Shown: positions 46,591 to 60,110, counted from the first letter of the stretch. The stretch is 64,000 bases of DNA from Platycnemis pennipes (GCA_933228895.1 OW121854.1:52990609-53054608); one strand, 5' to 3'. Numbers and translations are program-made. Notes: generated by a model not told the origin, from the letters alone.

Positions 46591-49500
46591 GGTTGAATTA
46601 CGGCGGGCACAATAGTCGTTCCTTTGAGACAAGGTGAAAAATAAATTGCGGAAGGATTCATAATAGGTCCTTGAATGTTACGTTTTTGAATGACGCTTTG
46701 AGTGGTGGAGGCGAGACGACGCTCAAGAGTTCTTTTGTGTGAGCGGACGCAAAAATTTGTTCTTTTTTTAATTGAGAGGGTAAAAATGTATATTCGTGGT
46801 GATTCAATAGTCGCTCTGTGGGAATGAAAATTCGGACGTCTCTCGGTGACCATTGGGCAAAGCGGAAATTTCGCAATAAGTTCTGTAATGTGCTATGAGG
46901 CTATTGTTCACTCGTTGATTTTTAACAACAGTAGGTATGTAAACTCAACTGTGACTAAATACTTCAGGCTTCAGTTCCACCATCATTCTTCATTTAGACT
47001 CAATATTACTTGGTTTATCTGCCTGCCATGCTCTCTCTTTTACATTTATTGATTTATACTGAAATGGCAACAATTTTTTATTTGAATAAGTGTATACTGT
47101 AAAAAAGATATGAATTCTTATTTTTTCAGGAAGAATAGGTAATTATGCATAAAGTACAACCTTTAAATTTTTAATAGGGATTATAGAGAGCTTCTTTACA
47201 GTGAATTCGTATTGTAAAACTCATTTATAAAGAAAAAGGAGACATAGAATATTATTTATACTAGTAAACAGTGGTACTGAGAAAATCATTTTGTTGCCCT
47301 CTTCCATAGTTTCTGGAACAAGTTTACAACATCGGGGACGTGAGTTCACATTTATTTATATGATTTCGCTTTATTAGCACAATGCAGTTTTTGATCTGAT
47401 GCAAAATATGTGCGTTAACCAATAAAATGATTGTAAAGTAACCATGTCTCTCTTAAACTAATTAAATGTATCTTGATTCCAATATCTCAATCCCAAGACA
47501 GAGAAAAAAAATTTACACGAATATGGTATATATATTGTTTTTCTATGCATTTGGTTGCCTTCTTAAATTTCACGTAGGTATCTACCTTAATTCTTCTCAT
47601 CTGTTGTTTAATAAATGACATTCCTTTCACTTTATATTTTCATTACATAACTCCTCTCCTTGTATTGGTATTGAATTTTTTTACCATAGCCTCCCAACTT
47701 CAATTCAATTCATGGTGCTTGGTTCATGTAATTTTGAGCATTTGCTCTCGTATCATGCATAACAATAACATTAATTTCCTCTACCTCTTAAGAATAAGCA
47801 TCGAAATGAATCAAAATAGTATGAAATATTTAGCCACGCTCAATTGAAATTATTTTCTTTTTTCGCGAACTTGAGAAAAAGTGTTAAATATTTTTGATAC
47901 CTTGAGAACTTAAAATATCTCTCAAAACACATTAGCTGAAATGATCTCACAACCATTGCCCCTTTTTATTGTTTTTATGGCATGTATTTTTTAATTTTTA
48001 TTCAATGAATAACTCCACATTGAATCTTTGGGCATAGATACTTTAGTATCGTAATAGTTCAAACCTAAGACAACCACATCTGCTGGAATTTAGATCAATC
48101 CTTTTAAATAGATAATGTATACCAGTTGGTTAATATAAATATTTTATTTCCTCAAATCTTACCAGACGTAATTTAATTGTGAAAAAGGCTTCAACAGTGA
48201 ATGGCTGTAAACCAAGCGCCTATATCACAGTTACATATAGCAAAAAAACACGAAACCCTTGCTAGCCATGGCTTTGAGTAAATTATCATTTACTTTAATG
48301 AAAAATGTGATTCTGTTTTAAAGATATCGTGTTTGCTCGCAAAATATAATGTGTTCTCTTATTTTCTGTTCCCAGTTTTTAACACTTAATTTTCCATATT
48401 TGCTAAAACTATATGCTACCCTGAGGAGGGAAAATATAATAGTGAAGAAGTAGCTTCCGAGATCATAAAGAATAGACGTAAAACAAGTCGACGGCGAGCG
48501 AAAATTGCTTCGCTTTAAGCATATTTTAAGCTACAAAAGCCTACTGATGAAATTAGCCTGATTTTATTTCCCTTTTCTTGTTACTTTCCGTCTATACCGG
48601 AGTGAAAGTTTTAAATATTTATAGATGAAAGTTTATCTATCTTAAAATGATATGATGGTCTACGTTTTTTTCACCTGCAAAACATGAGGTCACATAGTTT
48701 TAAGTTGAAATGCCTAACAAATCGATATAAAGTCGAAAGACGAAGCAACTGCAGCAACTACCGAAACCGGTATACAATCTTAAAATAAAAGTGTGGAAGT
48801 CACTAAGATATTTTATTGCCATAACAAATCGATGTTGAGCAAAATCGTTGGCTACGGTTAGGAAGTTACATTTGTTCGGAGGGTTTTAAAGTTATAGCAG
48901 TCACAAAGGAATGTGTGACCTAGACGTGTAACGATTGATGCAGGTATTGGAGTTCCTCTTGCGTAGCTGGGATTTGGATCTGACTTTAAAAAATGTTATC
49001 AGCCGAAACCCTGAAATAATTGTGTCGTATTCAGTGTTATTTGGCTAACCACACATTCTTTTAGGTAATTAGGTGCATGTATACATTTAATGTTTTGGGA
49101 AGCTAATTTGTGTTCTGACTCGTGAACAACAATGTCAACGTACCTTGCTAGACATATCTAACATTTCAATTAGCATTCCTGCGAAATTATCACTGTGGAA
49201 GGTTCCGTGATGATAATGAATCACAATAAATAAATAAAAATGGATGCATAGAATTATGTAAGTCGCGTAACCTATATTTTTCGAACTATTGTCTGTGACA
49301 ATAGGAATGCAGTGGACATGGTAAATTAAAAGAGTCGACTGAAAAAGTTATACCAATCAATATACTAATGTGCATTTTAAATTATGTTGTTTAGTTAGCA
49401 ATTACATTTGCTGTAAGCTTTCAATTATTCTGTGAACAACACATTAATTTCTGTATCTTTCGATATTATTGGATATATTTTTGTCTTCTTGTTTTAATTA

Positions 49501-50088
49501 CAAAAACTGATGATAAACAGGGTATATCTTTCAATATATTTGTGTGATAAGTTTTATAGGTATGATAGAGTTTGGTCGTTTATTTTTTCCAATTTTAAAT
49601 CGAATTGTATTGGGATAAAGCATTCTTCCAGCCTCAATAGAGTTGTAACTCCCCTCTTCATTGTGAAAAATACGCCTAGATCCAATTAAAATAAATGTTG
49701 CATAAAATTATTTGGACCATTTTCTTAAGAAAATATTTCATGATGTATTTACTGTTGCGAAATGAAGTTAAATGAATTCGCAAATTTTAAAGAAGAATTT
49801 TGGTCAGGAAACCTTCATTTTATTCAGCCTTTAACTTAATTACTTAATTTCAAACTTCTACCTGGCAGTAGTTTAGCTGTGAGTTGCATGTTTGCTATGC
49901 GTGTTTGGTGACCTTCACTCCTTGCTTCACATCCTCCCTGCGGCTTGCAGGATATTAGGTAGATGTACCTGTTTCTCATTCTCAAAAAAGCACTCGTAAC
50001 TTATTTGAGCTCTAAAGTAAATCATCAACGCAGCTTTATTTGCTAATCTTCTACATTTCATGGCACGTCGAAAGCTATTTGATAGCTA
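46591..50088. other. AT-rich unassigned sequence with one small insertion
   Basis: About 3.5 kb with no recognised gene. The only structured feature is the 95-bp unit between 12-bp repeats at 48715-48833. Confidence 0.4.
48715..48833. mobile_element. 95-bp insertion between perfect 12-bp direct repeats
   Basis: TAACAAATCGAT occurs at 48715-48726 and 48822-48833. The 95 bp between them include ACCGAAACCGGTATAC and AATCTTAAAATAAAAG. A perfect 12-bp duplication around a short unit is what target-primed retroposition leaves. The source element is unknown. Confidence 0.6.
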
Positions 50089-50203
50089 ATATATGTATGT
50101 TATGCATATACCATGGCTGTATTATCTTTGAGGGAGTTACGTTTAGGCTTGGGTGATGCGAGGAGCGACGGTTAAGAGAGGAAAAAGTGGTTGTAAGAAG
50201 GAC
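50089..50203. repeat. Shared head of skewed-island repeat, copy 2 (truncated)
   Basis: Homologous to 37275-37388. This copy stops soon after GTGGTTGTAAGAAGG, and no purine-rich island follows, so it appears to be a truncated member of the same family. Confidence 0.75.
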
Positions 50204-53200
50204 TATTCTATTGTTCTAGGATGCTATTCGTCCTATTTCATTAACCATACAATTATTTACTGTCATGATCACAGACTTTGATTTAAGCTTACCATTAAGT
50301 ATAAATATTAATTGCCGAAAGCAAAGTAAGAACTTAAAACCTTCATAGCTTCTTATAAGCCTGATTTTCGTAGCTTGAATTCAAAGTGGATTGTGGCTCC
50401 TACACATGAATGATTATTCTATCACTAGAATACGATTCTTCCAGTCACTTTGCCATGCCAAAATGTACCATTTTATTGCAGCAAAACAACCTCGTCCATC
50501 GGGGCTATGCTGAAGAATACCCTTATCTCTTGAACAGTATTGAAAGTTCCACTGTCGCGTTACTTACTTCGACCACCCTCCAACAATTATATTACCGATC
50601 CCGCGCAATTTCAACCTGGCCGAGGTTTGTTTAATTTCTGTGCCGGCTAACGGTGCCACATTTTTCATCAATCTAAGTTCTTCCCTTTGCCAAAACTTCG
50701 GATGTGGAAATCACTCTTCTACTGAAATCCCCACAATTCCATCGACACGCTGTTCTATAAAGAGAGGAGATGAAGTGAGAGGCTGGATGGCACTTTGGTG
50801 AGCACAAGAGGATACTTTAATGTGGTCGCACGGAAGGGATTTCTATTGGTAGGTGAGCGATCCAAGGCGGTTTTTTCCGATATCGGTCATCGATAATAGC
50901 TCCTCGGTCACTTTTTGGTCGACTTAAATTCTCTTTGCTCAAATCTGATTCAACCATCGATCAGTTCTATCACTGCGCATTTCACAATAGACACAAAACT
51001 ACGATTAATCTCAGTTTGCTTTAAATTTTTACTTTTGTAGTCATTCAAGTTCATTTTAATATAATCTGCATTCTTATCTACATAAAATTTTGGTAATACA
51101 GCTACAAGTGCGTGTTACAAAGGAACGCTGTTTTATTACTCTCTACTGTTACAATTCAAGAATAATATGCGAAGCACATTGGAATGGTTTTCTCGAAATT
51201 CTTTTACTACCCAGTGGCCATTCATTCCAGCAAGAAGTGATAAATATGAAAATATTAGAAATAGTTCATTCCCGTTGAATTTATCTCATTAAAATGTTAA
51301 CGTTAAGTCACTTCAAACTAAATTACTATTCTTTCCGAAATTTTGAAAATAAATCAAATCCGAGAATGCAAGTAGTTAATAAATTAGGCCTAATTCGGAA
51401 TTGTTAGTAACAATTTTGTGTCGTTCTCATAGCACCCGTTTTCAGCTGAGAAGAATATAATATCCCGTCTTGTTTGCTGGTCAAATAAAGTGGGTCTATT
51501 GAAATTGACCAGCAGAATAACTTTTTATTTTAATGAATGCCCTTCCAACAACAATTTTCGTGAATAGTATTAGGTTTCGAAGGTATATGAGCAAGGTTCC
51601 GTACGCATAAAAGACCTGTGAGTGAAAAGTCTTATAATATGGGCTCAGAACTTTCGCTATATTTCCCTCTACCTTACGATAGCGTATAGAGGTTTGTGGT
51701 TAATGGGCCGAAATAGTGAGGAAAAAGAGAGGCAAGTCAATGAGACGGTAGAGGTTATAAGGCCAGAAAGAGATGGAAATGGTCATTCATTGAAAGAACT
51801 GGCCCGTAGGAAAGGAGGGTTTGACGGTGATTAAATTGATTGGGGTGAATGGACACTCCCAATAGAAAAAGGATGAGCTGTATTTTTTCTGAAGTGCTGA
51901 GATCTATTAGTAATGGTTCACGAATTCGGATTTAGCAAATTATAATCTCAGAGAAAGCTTTAATATACAAGTCTGAACACTTTCCACGTATATGTTTTGA
52001 ATGTGCCCTTATTTGATTCATATTTATCCTTGGTTTGGCAGTGGTAATCTATCTTAAGTGCAGCCGACCGTTATCCTAAAATAAAATGATTTGTGAACTC
52101 TCGGTTGAGAATAGAGCTGATGCTGTATTTGGGAATATGAAGGGAAATGCTCTATCAGTCTATGGGTACATTCTCCAGAATATTAAAGAGTTGCTGTGTT
52201 GATTATTGTTTAAATAACGAGAACCCTGATTGGAATCATGGTGGTGGTAGAAATCTTTCATTGTTAACCTAATTCTACTCGGTAGCTATGTGGAGAACAC
52301 TTTAAGTACTTCAATAGACTTAACGTTAACCGTAAAAACACCTGGAGCCTCTTTTTATATGTTGAATAATGCTGACGCTGGGTTCCTCTCTACCCCTTTT
52401 CTGTTCCCTGAAAAAGCCATAATTCTACGTACGTACCCTCTAAAATTATATTTTTATGAAAGTGGTTGCAGTCAATTGACCCACATATTTCACTCTTTGA
52501 GGACTCGCAGGAAACTTTATTTATGACGTTGATATAATTCGAGTTGAATAAATATTGGGACTTTTCTAGTTCTCTTCGTTTTCAAATAATGAAAAAAAAC
52601 TTAGGTACCGTAAAAGATAAAAACATCTTATTCAAAACTCTGCAATAATACAAGCTAGAGAAATGTGCAGGAAACATTTTGGTGAAAAAAATTTGGAACT
52701 TTAAATCTCAATAGTTATAGACATGGTTCCTTGTTGAAAGACTATAAAAAAGGACTAATTGGCTTTTCTGTGAGTATGCGTTGCGAAAGTAAAACAGATT
52801 GACATGGAGAGGAAAACTTGACAACTCTGGGGGAATCAAGTAATTATATTGCATGGGACACGTAGGGTTATGGGATAAGTAATCAGGGACATCAAGATGC
52901 TTAGGATTTTTTTTCGGAATGAGAATGATCGTGTAGGTGGAAATCAAGGAATGCTGTTGCGAAAGAGATGAAGAGCAATAAGTAACGTCCTAGCCTTATA
53001 AATAGAAAATCTTAGAAAAAAGTGTCGTTATGATTGCAGTATGAATTGGGATATTTTATTCAAACAAACATTAAGCTTTAAAGAACAAAAATACTGCTAG
53101 TTTTTCTTTAATGACGCCAAAGAATGCCGCTCACAGCACTTTGTCAGTTCTGTGCATCCTAGTTGTTGCTGGTGAAAATATTGTTTCGGCAGTATTTATT

Positions 53201-54683
53201 ATGCGTCTTTCGGGCGGGTTTGTTGCCATTAATCCCGAACAATGCTTAGGAAGAAAAAATATAAATAAAGAGGTCGCAAACTTGGGCCAGACACATAACT
53301 TTTCATTTCCTGCAGCTGTTATTATATTTAGTGCAATATAATATATGATTTAATGTAAGCGAGAATACTTTCCATGTAGATACAGATTCATACATTACCA
53401 GTGATATTTATTATTTATGACTATGCCATTAGGTAGATACTTTATAAATAGCTGTTCAATCCATTCTTAAACTGTCCAATACTGTTTAAAACGTAAATAA
53501 TTAAAGTCGTACTGATTGGAATGATTGCTCGTCCAGCTATTCTTAACTTAGAGCGTGACTCTAGGAATTTTTTCATCAGAACTCAAACTGTTAGGATACT
53601 GGGCAATTGTTCTTTGAGAGAAGCTGACGAAAAAAACACTACTTTTCTACAGAAGATGTTTTTCTGTATCTCACGCATCCACTGTTAGCAACTGTGCCGA
53701 AAAAAATGTGCCAAAAAGTGTTGTTCAATGAAGTACGTTAATAATGTAATTTTTCAATAGAATAAAAGCTTATACATCTACAGAAGCACAAAAAATTTAA
53801 GATTTTCATTTATTTTTTGAGCAAATTTAATGGTATTAATTTCCACGAACTCACCTTCCTCGTCTCACGTACACGTTTTGTCCTTCTCCACCCTGTCTTG
53901 ACTCCCCCTCTCACCGCACTCTTCATGAAACTTCCCTTCTCTTCCACTCTCTGTACCAATTAGAACCAAGGCACACCTGGCCAATTAGGGAGGGAGAGAG
54001 AGATCTTACCGAAAGGTTTAGAGAGTTAAAGAGGTCTGTGGTGGTTTGGGGTAAAGTAGCTTAGTCGAGAGGGTTGTGTATGATGTTAGGTATAGTATTT
54101 TAAAGAGGAACAGTTGGGATCGGTTAAGAGAATGAAGGTTTTAGAGCTTCAGCAGCAACGAGAGTCAAGACGGTATTGGTCTATCCATGAAAGAGTGTTG
54201 CATGAAGTTTGGCAGGTGTCTCAGGAGAAGACTGACTTGAGGGTATGCTCTTTCCAATTAGGGATACGGTGAAATGGTGTTATTGTCACCGTACGCTTGA
54301 TGAAGGGTGAAAAGGTGCAACCTTACAATGTATAGATTGAACTAAATTAACTAAAAGAAGTTGATTTAGTATCATTGATGGAAAAGCATATTTTTGTGAG
54401 AATACGCGGCAGTTTTTTCTACTTTGTGGATGAAATAGTTTGTTGAAGTAGGTGTAATGATTTTTGAAAGCGGCTTGAATTATGTCTATTTTTTTGTTTT
54501 TTGGCATAACGCAGACCCGACCTAACTGGAAGGTTGAATCTAAGCTAAATTTCAGCAACCATATTTTCTTTCAATACTTGAACAACGTAAATTTTACAAC
54601 ATCTTTCAACACATTTCTGAAATTTGCACTCCATATTCTAGCTGGTGACTAGTTGGAAGAAATGGTGAATGTCTTTATTGAAG
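50204..54683. other. AT-rich unassigned sequence
   Basis: About 4.5 kb without recognised genes. Purine-rich patches near 51715-51830 and 53980-54240 are weak forms of the skewed islands. Frames of 60-90 codons show no domains. Confidence 0.4.
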
Positions 54684-54706
54684 ATATTGACATTCAATGT
54701 CAATAT
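54684..54706. repeat. Perfect 23-bp palindrome
   Basis: ATATTGACATT and AATGTCAATAT are perfect complements around a single C. TATTGAAGA flanks it directly on both sides (54676-54684 and 54704-54712). Confidence 0.85.
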
Positions 54707-56266
54707 TGAAGATTATAGAACGATGCCTAATCAGGAACGAGGAAGGAAGGGAGAGGATACTCTAGGTACAATGAAAGCGGGTAGGAAGTATGCAAACTTG
54801 AATTGAGAAATGGCATAAGGATGAAGTCAATGAATAAATGTCTAGTAATTGAGAGTTAGAGCACTCTATGAAAGCCTATTCTAACCAGTAGAAAACTGAC
54901 AATTAAACATCTGAGGATGGGGAAGAAACGATGGAGGAAGTCATGGTATGATCAGTAGAATCTTTAGCAAAAGCCGAAATGTTGATATTGGCTTTTGGTG
55001 ATAAATTTTCCACCCGTCAGATTTTGAATTCCTTTCAAGCAGGGACCGGTAATTCTCTACACTCTCTGTTTTACCTTGCATCCAAACGTGATCCAAAACG
55101 AGTGCCATGAGGGTACCGCTACTAATATCATCATAATAAATCCGATTCCGGGAATTCATTATCAGGCTTTTTGTGTGTAATGTTTGAGAATTTGGACACC
55201 TAGATTTTGGTAAAGCAAGATCTTTTGGGGTTCAGGATTGGAAATGTGTCCTGATGTATGACTATGAATTCATGTTCAATTTCAATTTAATTTTTAAGTG
55301 TGGAGTATAGTATCTTTCTTAAATTTTATACTTTCAATGGGACTTTTCTGGTTTCTATTCGCTCATATGACAGCTCATTGAAGTTCTGTTATTAACATAT
55401 GTGCTAACTTAATACATTTTTTTAGACTTTGATGAATGGCGCTTAAGGAAATGTGTATCAATTTATGAGATTTTAAGCGAAACGCTCAATCAACTTCTAA
55501 TCACGAATGCTCTAGAAAATGCCACGATTGCTCTAATTAACATTTTATATAACTGGTAACTTTGTTGGTTAATTTAACCAGAGAAGAAACTGCGAGATAT
55601 TGTATTTATAATGAAGGAAGAGCAATGCAATGACCTATTAGGGAAAGTGGATGGTTTTAGGAAATTAAGTGAAAAGAATTAAAGACTGTTTGGAAAGGGT
55701 AAACTGCGGGCTTCACGACGAAGTGAAGGTACATACCTTGGTATACGAAGGAGAGATGTAGGAGGTGGGTGCAGGATTTCATTAGCAAACAGACTAGGAC
55801 GTGCTGGGTTTGAGGAGTTGGATTAAACGATGGAAAAAAAGACCCGGAGAGTTCTTCATAAAACCTCGCCTAAAATACGCACTGCCCTGTGTATTGATGC
55901 AACGTATTGAAGCTTAGACACTTAGAAAAGAGTACTTACTTCGGTCCCTTAACTTATCGAGAAACATTATTAATGATCCTTTCGTTGCATATCATTTTTT
56001 GGCAGGGGATTTAATACTGCCTGGAATCAGATGACGAAAAAATCTTGATGTTCTGCAATGAGGGGCGAAAAAATTGTCTTTTTCCACAGATATTGAACAG
56101 AATAAGAATTCAATTGTCTTTCTTCTTGCTCATATTAATAGTGAATTTGGCGCTTACCAGAACTACTCCATTTTCTTGATCTCATAGTTGTCGTTTCAAT
56201 GCACCTAAACTAGAGGTGGTCAGAGAAATAAGTTCTGGGTGAGGGTACTGTCAGTATTACATCGAA
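54707..56266. other. AT-rich unassigned sequence
   Basis: A purine-leaning stretch at 54720-54860 and another at 55600-55870 could be old LINE sequence, but no motif is convincing. Confidence 0.35.
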
Positions 56267-56270
56267 AACA

Positions 56271-56487
56271 AGCTGTCGTATTTGTCCACTTTATTCTTTA
56301 TTGTGTGATACACGACGAGTTTTAGCACTCTTTGACATTATTAACTGTACGTACACTCGAAAATATTATGGAGGTTTATCTGTATATCCATCTCTAGGGT
56401 ATATAGTCACTACAAATGGTTTGAATTGAGTGCTGACACGTGTCGTGTATCACACATCAAGTAAGAAATTGGACGGATACAACAGCT
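56271..56487. mobile_element. MITE-like foldback with 60-bp terminal inverted repeats
   Basis: The left arm 56271-56330 and right arm 56428-56487 are complementary over 60 bp at roughly 75-80 percent by eye. This includes a perfect 14-bp GTGTGATACACGAC / GTCGTGTATCACAC and perfect AGCACTC / GAGTGCT ends on the inner side. The 97-bp loop is AT-rich and non-coding. The outer tips AGCTGT / ACAGCT match. No clear target-site duplication is visible, so the superfamily cannot be set. Confidence 0.8.
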
Positions 56488-56511
56488 AGTTATTCATTTC
56501 ATACAGTGATC

Positions 56512-56585
56512 AGAGTTGCTGGAAAAAAGCTAGATATATATACGAATGGTCGTAGGTTTTACTCCCAGCTTGGTCACGGATAATT
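56512..56585 (+). repeat. Possible tRNA-derived SINE head
   Basis: GGTCGTAGGTTTTACTCCCA contains a B-box-like GGTTTTACTCC (56555-56565). An A-box-like CAGAGTTGCTGGAAAAAAGC lies about 40 bp upstream. It is decayed, and it sits just right of the MITE. Confidence 0.45.
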
Positions 56586-57339
56586 TACTTTTCTCCTACT
56601 AATTACTTGATCATACGATTAATTAATACTAAACGATGTAAAGTGACCATAGTAAATGGAGCATCTTAAAATCAAAATTAATGATTTACACCATGACTAC
56701 GATTATTGTGGCTGTATGCATGAGGTACTATGGCAATTCAATAAAAGGTAACAAACTCCGTCATAAGCCTGTGCTAGGAAGTAATTTAGGTGCTATCCTA
56801 TGGATGACTCTTTAGATCACTGTTATTTAATTTCTTTCCAAAAGGTACTAACTCAATTCGAAAATAAAACATCTGTATACAGATATTTCAGATTTTTTTT
56901 AAAGTAAACATTTGATTCATACAATGCCAAACTTATGCATAGAATATTTAAAGAGAAATCTAACTAACCTTACTCTATCAATAGAATAATGAGATGGTTT
57001 TTTGCAGATATTGAAAAATATATACATGTTAGTAGTACTAGGTAGAATAGGATATTCTCCTCTGTGGACGATTCAGATTTATAATTCTACCAGCATGGGA
57101 CCTGGAAGATTTTAATTGTGATGATCTAATATATGCCTCATGGTGAATGGCAATGAGATTATTATTTGATGTTTAAATAAAAAGATTGAAGTGATATTTA
57201 GTATAATATAATTCAAATGATCATCGAATGCGTTTGGTATATAAATGAGAACGTTAAAAACCGGGACTAAAAAGAGCCTGAACCAACGAAGGCAAAGTAG
57301 AATTTGAAGTAATACACGTGAGTAATTGTAACACGAAAC
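56586..57339. other. AT-rich unassigned sequence
   Basis: Nothing recognised. Confidence 0.4.
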
Positions 57340-57880
57340 AGTGGACTTGTTTGGACGGAATGAGAATGGAAAGAGGGCTCAAAGCCGAAGATCCTCACGT
57401 TATGTGGAAGAGAAGGATGAAATGGGCCGTCTGGAAGATGGAGGGAGTCGAGAAGAGTGTTTTGAAGGACGTTGTGGTGGTCGGGAAGAGAGTGTGATCC
57501 GTGGGTTGCCGGGTGGAGGGGAGGCACACGGTGTGGGAAGAGGGTTAGAAGGGTGGGTTCGGAAGGCACGCAAGGGGAGAAGGGCAAGGGGACAGTGGCG
57601 GGGGGAAACGAATGGGGTGCGCGGCGGGAATGAGGGTTAATTGTCTTTGTCTTTCGAGGCAAGTTGCAAGTGGGAGGGAGCCCTTTGAGACGCCGAGAGG
57701 AAGCAGTGGGTCGGCGTTAGTGGGGGCGGGGGTAGTGCGGAGGAAGGAAGAGGAGAACGTGAAGAGAGAAAGAGAGGGAGAGAGAGATAGATAAGGAGCG
57801 CCGCGGTGCGTGCGTCCCTTAAACCAAATGCAATCAGGGAAGCGATGAGGAGTGTGAGTTGGATTCAACTGCGTGGGAGC
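57340..57880 (-). other. Purine-rich island (C/T on - strand)
   Basis: G/A-rich plus strand with a GA microsatellite-like stretch at 57761-57790. Frames of 131, 107 and 99 codons are open on both strands. The minus-strand ones are Pro/Ser/His/Leu-rich. Compositional. Confidence 0.75.
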
Positions 57881-59389
57881 TACGGGTGCGATTAGATCCT
57901 AGGGTTTCCTTAGCGGAATGCTTTTGAGGCGGGCATGCATCGGCATTCTAGGATAGTAAACCGTAGTGGTGTGTAGGTTTTCAAGAGCGGAAGGGAATGT
58001 GGAAGCGTCCTGAGGAGGCGAGGAAGACGGGTGTCTACTGGAGAATTCCGAGGAGCATGGAACCTGAGTGGAATTATAGATTGAGAAACGACCCATTGAT
58101 GCGATTCAATGAGACTCCCATGAAGGCTGTTATACTCAATGCTTGTCGTTGTGCACTGTGGTGAATAGAAGGATGCAAGGTAAAAATTGCGGCATGTACC
58201 TATACAGAAAAAAAGTGAAAAATTTTCAAAAATGCGTGAAAGACTTATTCGTGCTATTTTGAGGATTTGACGCTTCTAGTTCGGGGTACTTCTTCTACGT
58301 AGGTCGAGCTTTATCCAAAATTATTTCAGGAATCAGTTAAAAAATTTTACTCGTTATATCTTAGTTCAGTTCAAATTCCTTGCTGAGAGACTTAAAGGGT
58401 CTTATCATTTGTTTACTACAGTCAGATAATTCGTTTTGAAACATGGAAGAGAATCCTGTGTTATGTAACCTATTTGTTATGCAACCCGAGATGCATTACT
58501 GATGTCGGATTGCCATCATTTACGGCTCCATCGAGGGTGCCTATCACATTCCCTCTCTTTTCCCTTAATGAGGAAATGTATTCTGCAGTTCAAAAACCGC
58601 TAACAATTTTTACTAATGGTTCTTTATAACACAATGTCTTTCTATGGTTAGCATAAAATATGGAATACTAATTCGTTGAGATTAGTAGTGTAAATGGAAT
58701 TGACGGCCGGGAGCCGTCTGGAGACACATGGCACTTAGTTCCATTTAGATTGCTCAAAATTAGACTAGCTCCATTTTACCTGCACGCCAATTGCAGACAG
58801 GGGATAGTAGGACGAAAGAAACTTAATTTTAAAGAAATTGGGTTTTGTTCAGAATAACATACAATAAGTAGTATTATTTTCAAAAAACAACGCTTCGTGG
58901 AGTAACACACCTACTCCGAATTAATAAGCATTCAAATCAAATATTCAAAAGTATTTGTTTTGTCTGACAATTAATACTATATATCTATGTATTTTTAATT
59001 CTTATCTAGTCTTATGTTTTATTTAGCCTATCATTTCTTTTGCGGTATTCTGTGAACCTTAGGTTAATTTAACATTTATTACAATTAACATAGTTTTTAC
59101 TTTCGATTAATGCAATCAGGAAGCTATTTAATGAAGGACCACAACGATTGCCGAGAAATAGCGTAATACACGTAATATTAGCCCACAATCCCTCGAATTA
59201 AACACGTTAGGCTTGAGATTAAAACAGCCTCACACAATCGGTCACGAAATTAACGTCCCTTTCTCCATTTTTTTGCAACCAAAAGGGCGACCTCTGGGTA
59301 CACATACACCCTCACTGCAACAATTAGTAGCATCCTTTTGATTGTCTTTCTCCTTTCCCGTGGTTATGGGAGATGGTGGAGGTCATAAA
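57881..59389. other. Mixed unassigned sequence
   Basis: GC-richer to about 58140, then AT-rich. Short CpG patches near 58480-58560 and 58700. No gene or repeat recognised. Confidence 0.4.
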
Positions 59390-60110
59390 AGCGAGCTCTC
59401 ATGGGGGGAAGAGACGTACGGTTGAAGGGGAGGTTTAGGGGGAAGGGGTTGGAGGAAAGAGCGGAGGAAAGGGGGAGGATGGATGAATTAAAAAGGGAAA
59501 CAAGAGGAAACATACATTTTGGAGAGGACTGCGAAGCCATTCTCTGTGAAACGAGAATGCGCGTCTTGAGTTTTTGCTCCCAACTCTGTTCTTCTTGCCA
59601 AGCGCAATCTCAGATTAAAGTCGGTTGGGAGAGGATGCGGGAAGGGGTAGGGGGAAGAAGTAAAATCCAAGAGGGATTTATTTTCGGGGAAAACTGTTAG
59701 GCTGTGGATATTCTTAGAGCCAGCATCACTGCGGGGAGGTGATAGGATTTTTCCCCTCTGCGCTTCCCTGTGGATGGGTTTGAGAGGGGTGGAATTGTTG
59801 AGGAGTGAAATAAGGATATGAGACTGTTTTCTTTTGAATAGACACACGTACTGGATGTAAAAAGGGTTTGGAGGAGTAGCGGATGGGGTCATAGTGTATG
59901 GCACTATTGCGTTATCAGGGGAAGACAGTGTTTGGTGTGGGTGGGGATGTGGATGGGAGAATTGGGCAACGGAACTCGGGGGTTAAGGATGAGCGGAAGA
60001 ATTTAAATTGCACTGGGTTGGATTTAAGGGGCGAGTGGTTTTCTGTGGAGAGAGAAGGTCTTGGGAATTGTGGAGTAGGCTAATGATCGGGTGAAAAGGT
60101 GTGTGTAGAG
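59390..60110 (-). other. Purine-rich island (C/T on - strand)
   Basis: G/A-rich plus strand over about 700 bp, broken near 59540-59620 by normal sequence. Frames of 99 and 138 codons on opposite strands overlap; neither has domain features. Confidence 0.7.

Noticed and set aside
54720..54900. LINE fragment on the plus strand
   Set aside because: The purine-rich sequence gives Arg/Glu/Lys-rich text in translation, but no ordered reverse transcriptase block.
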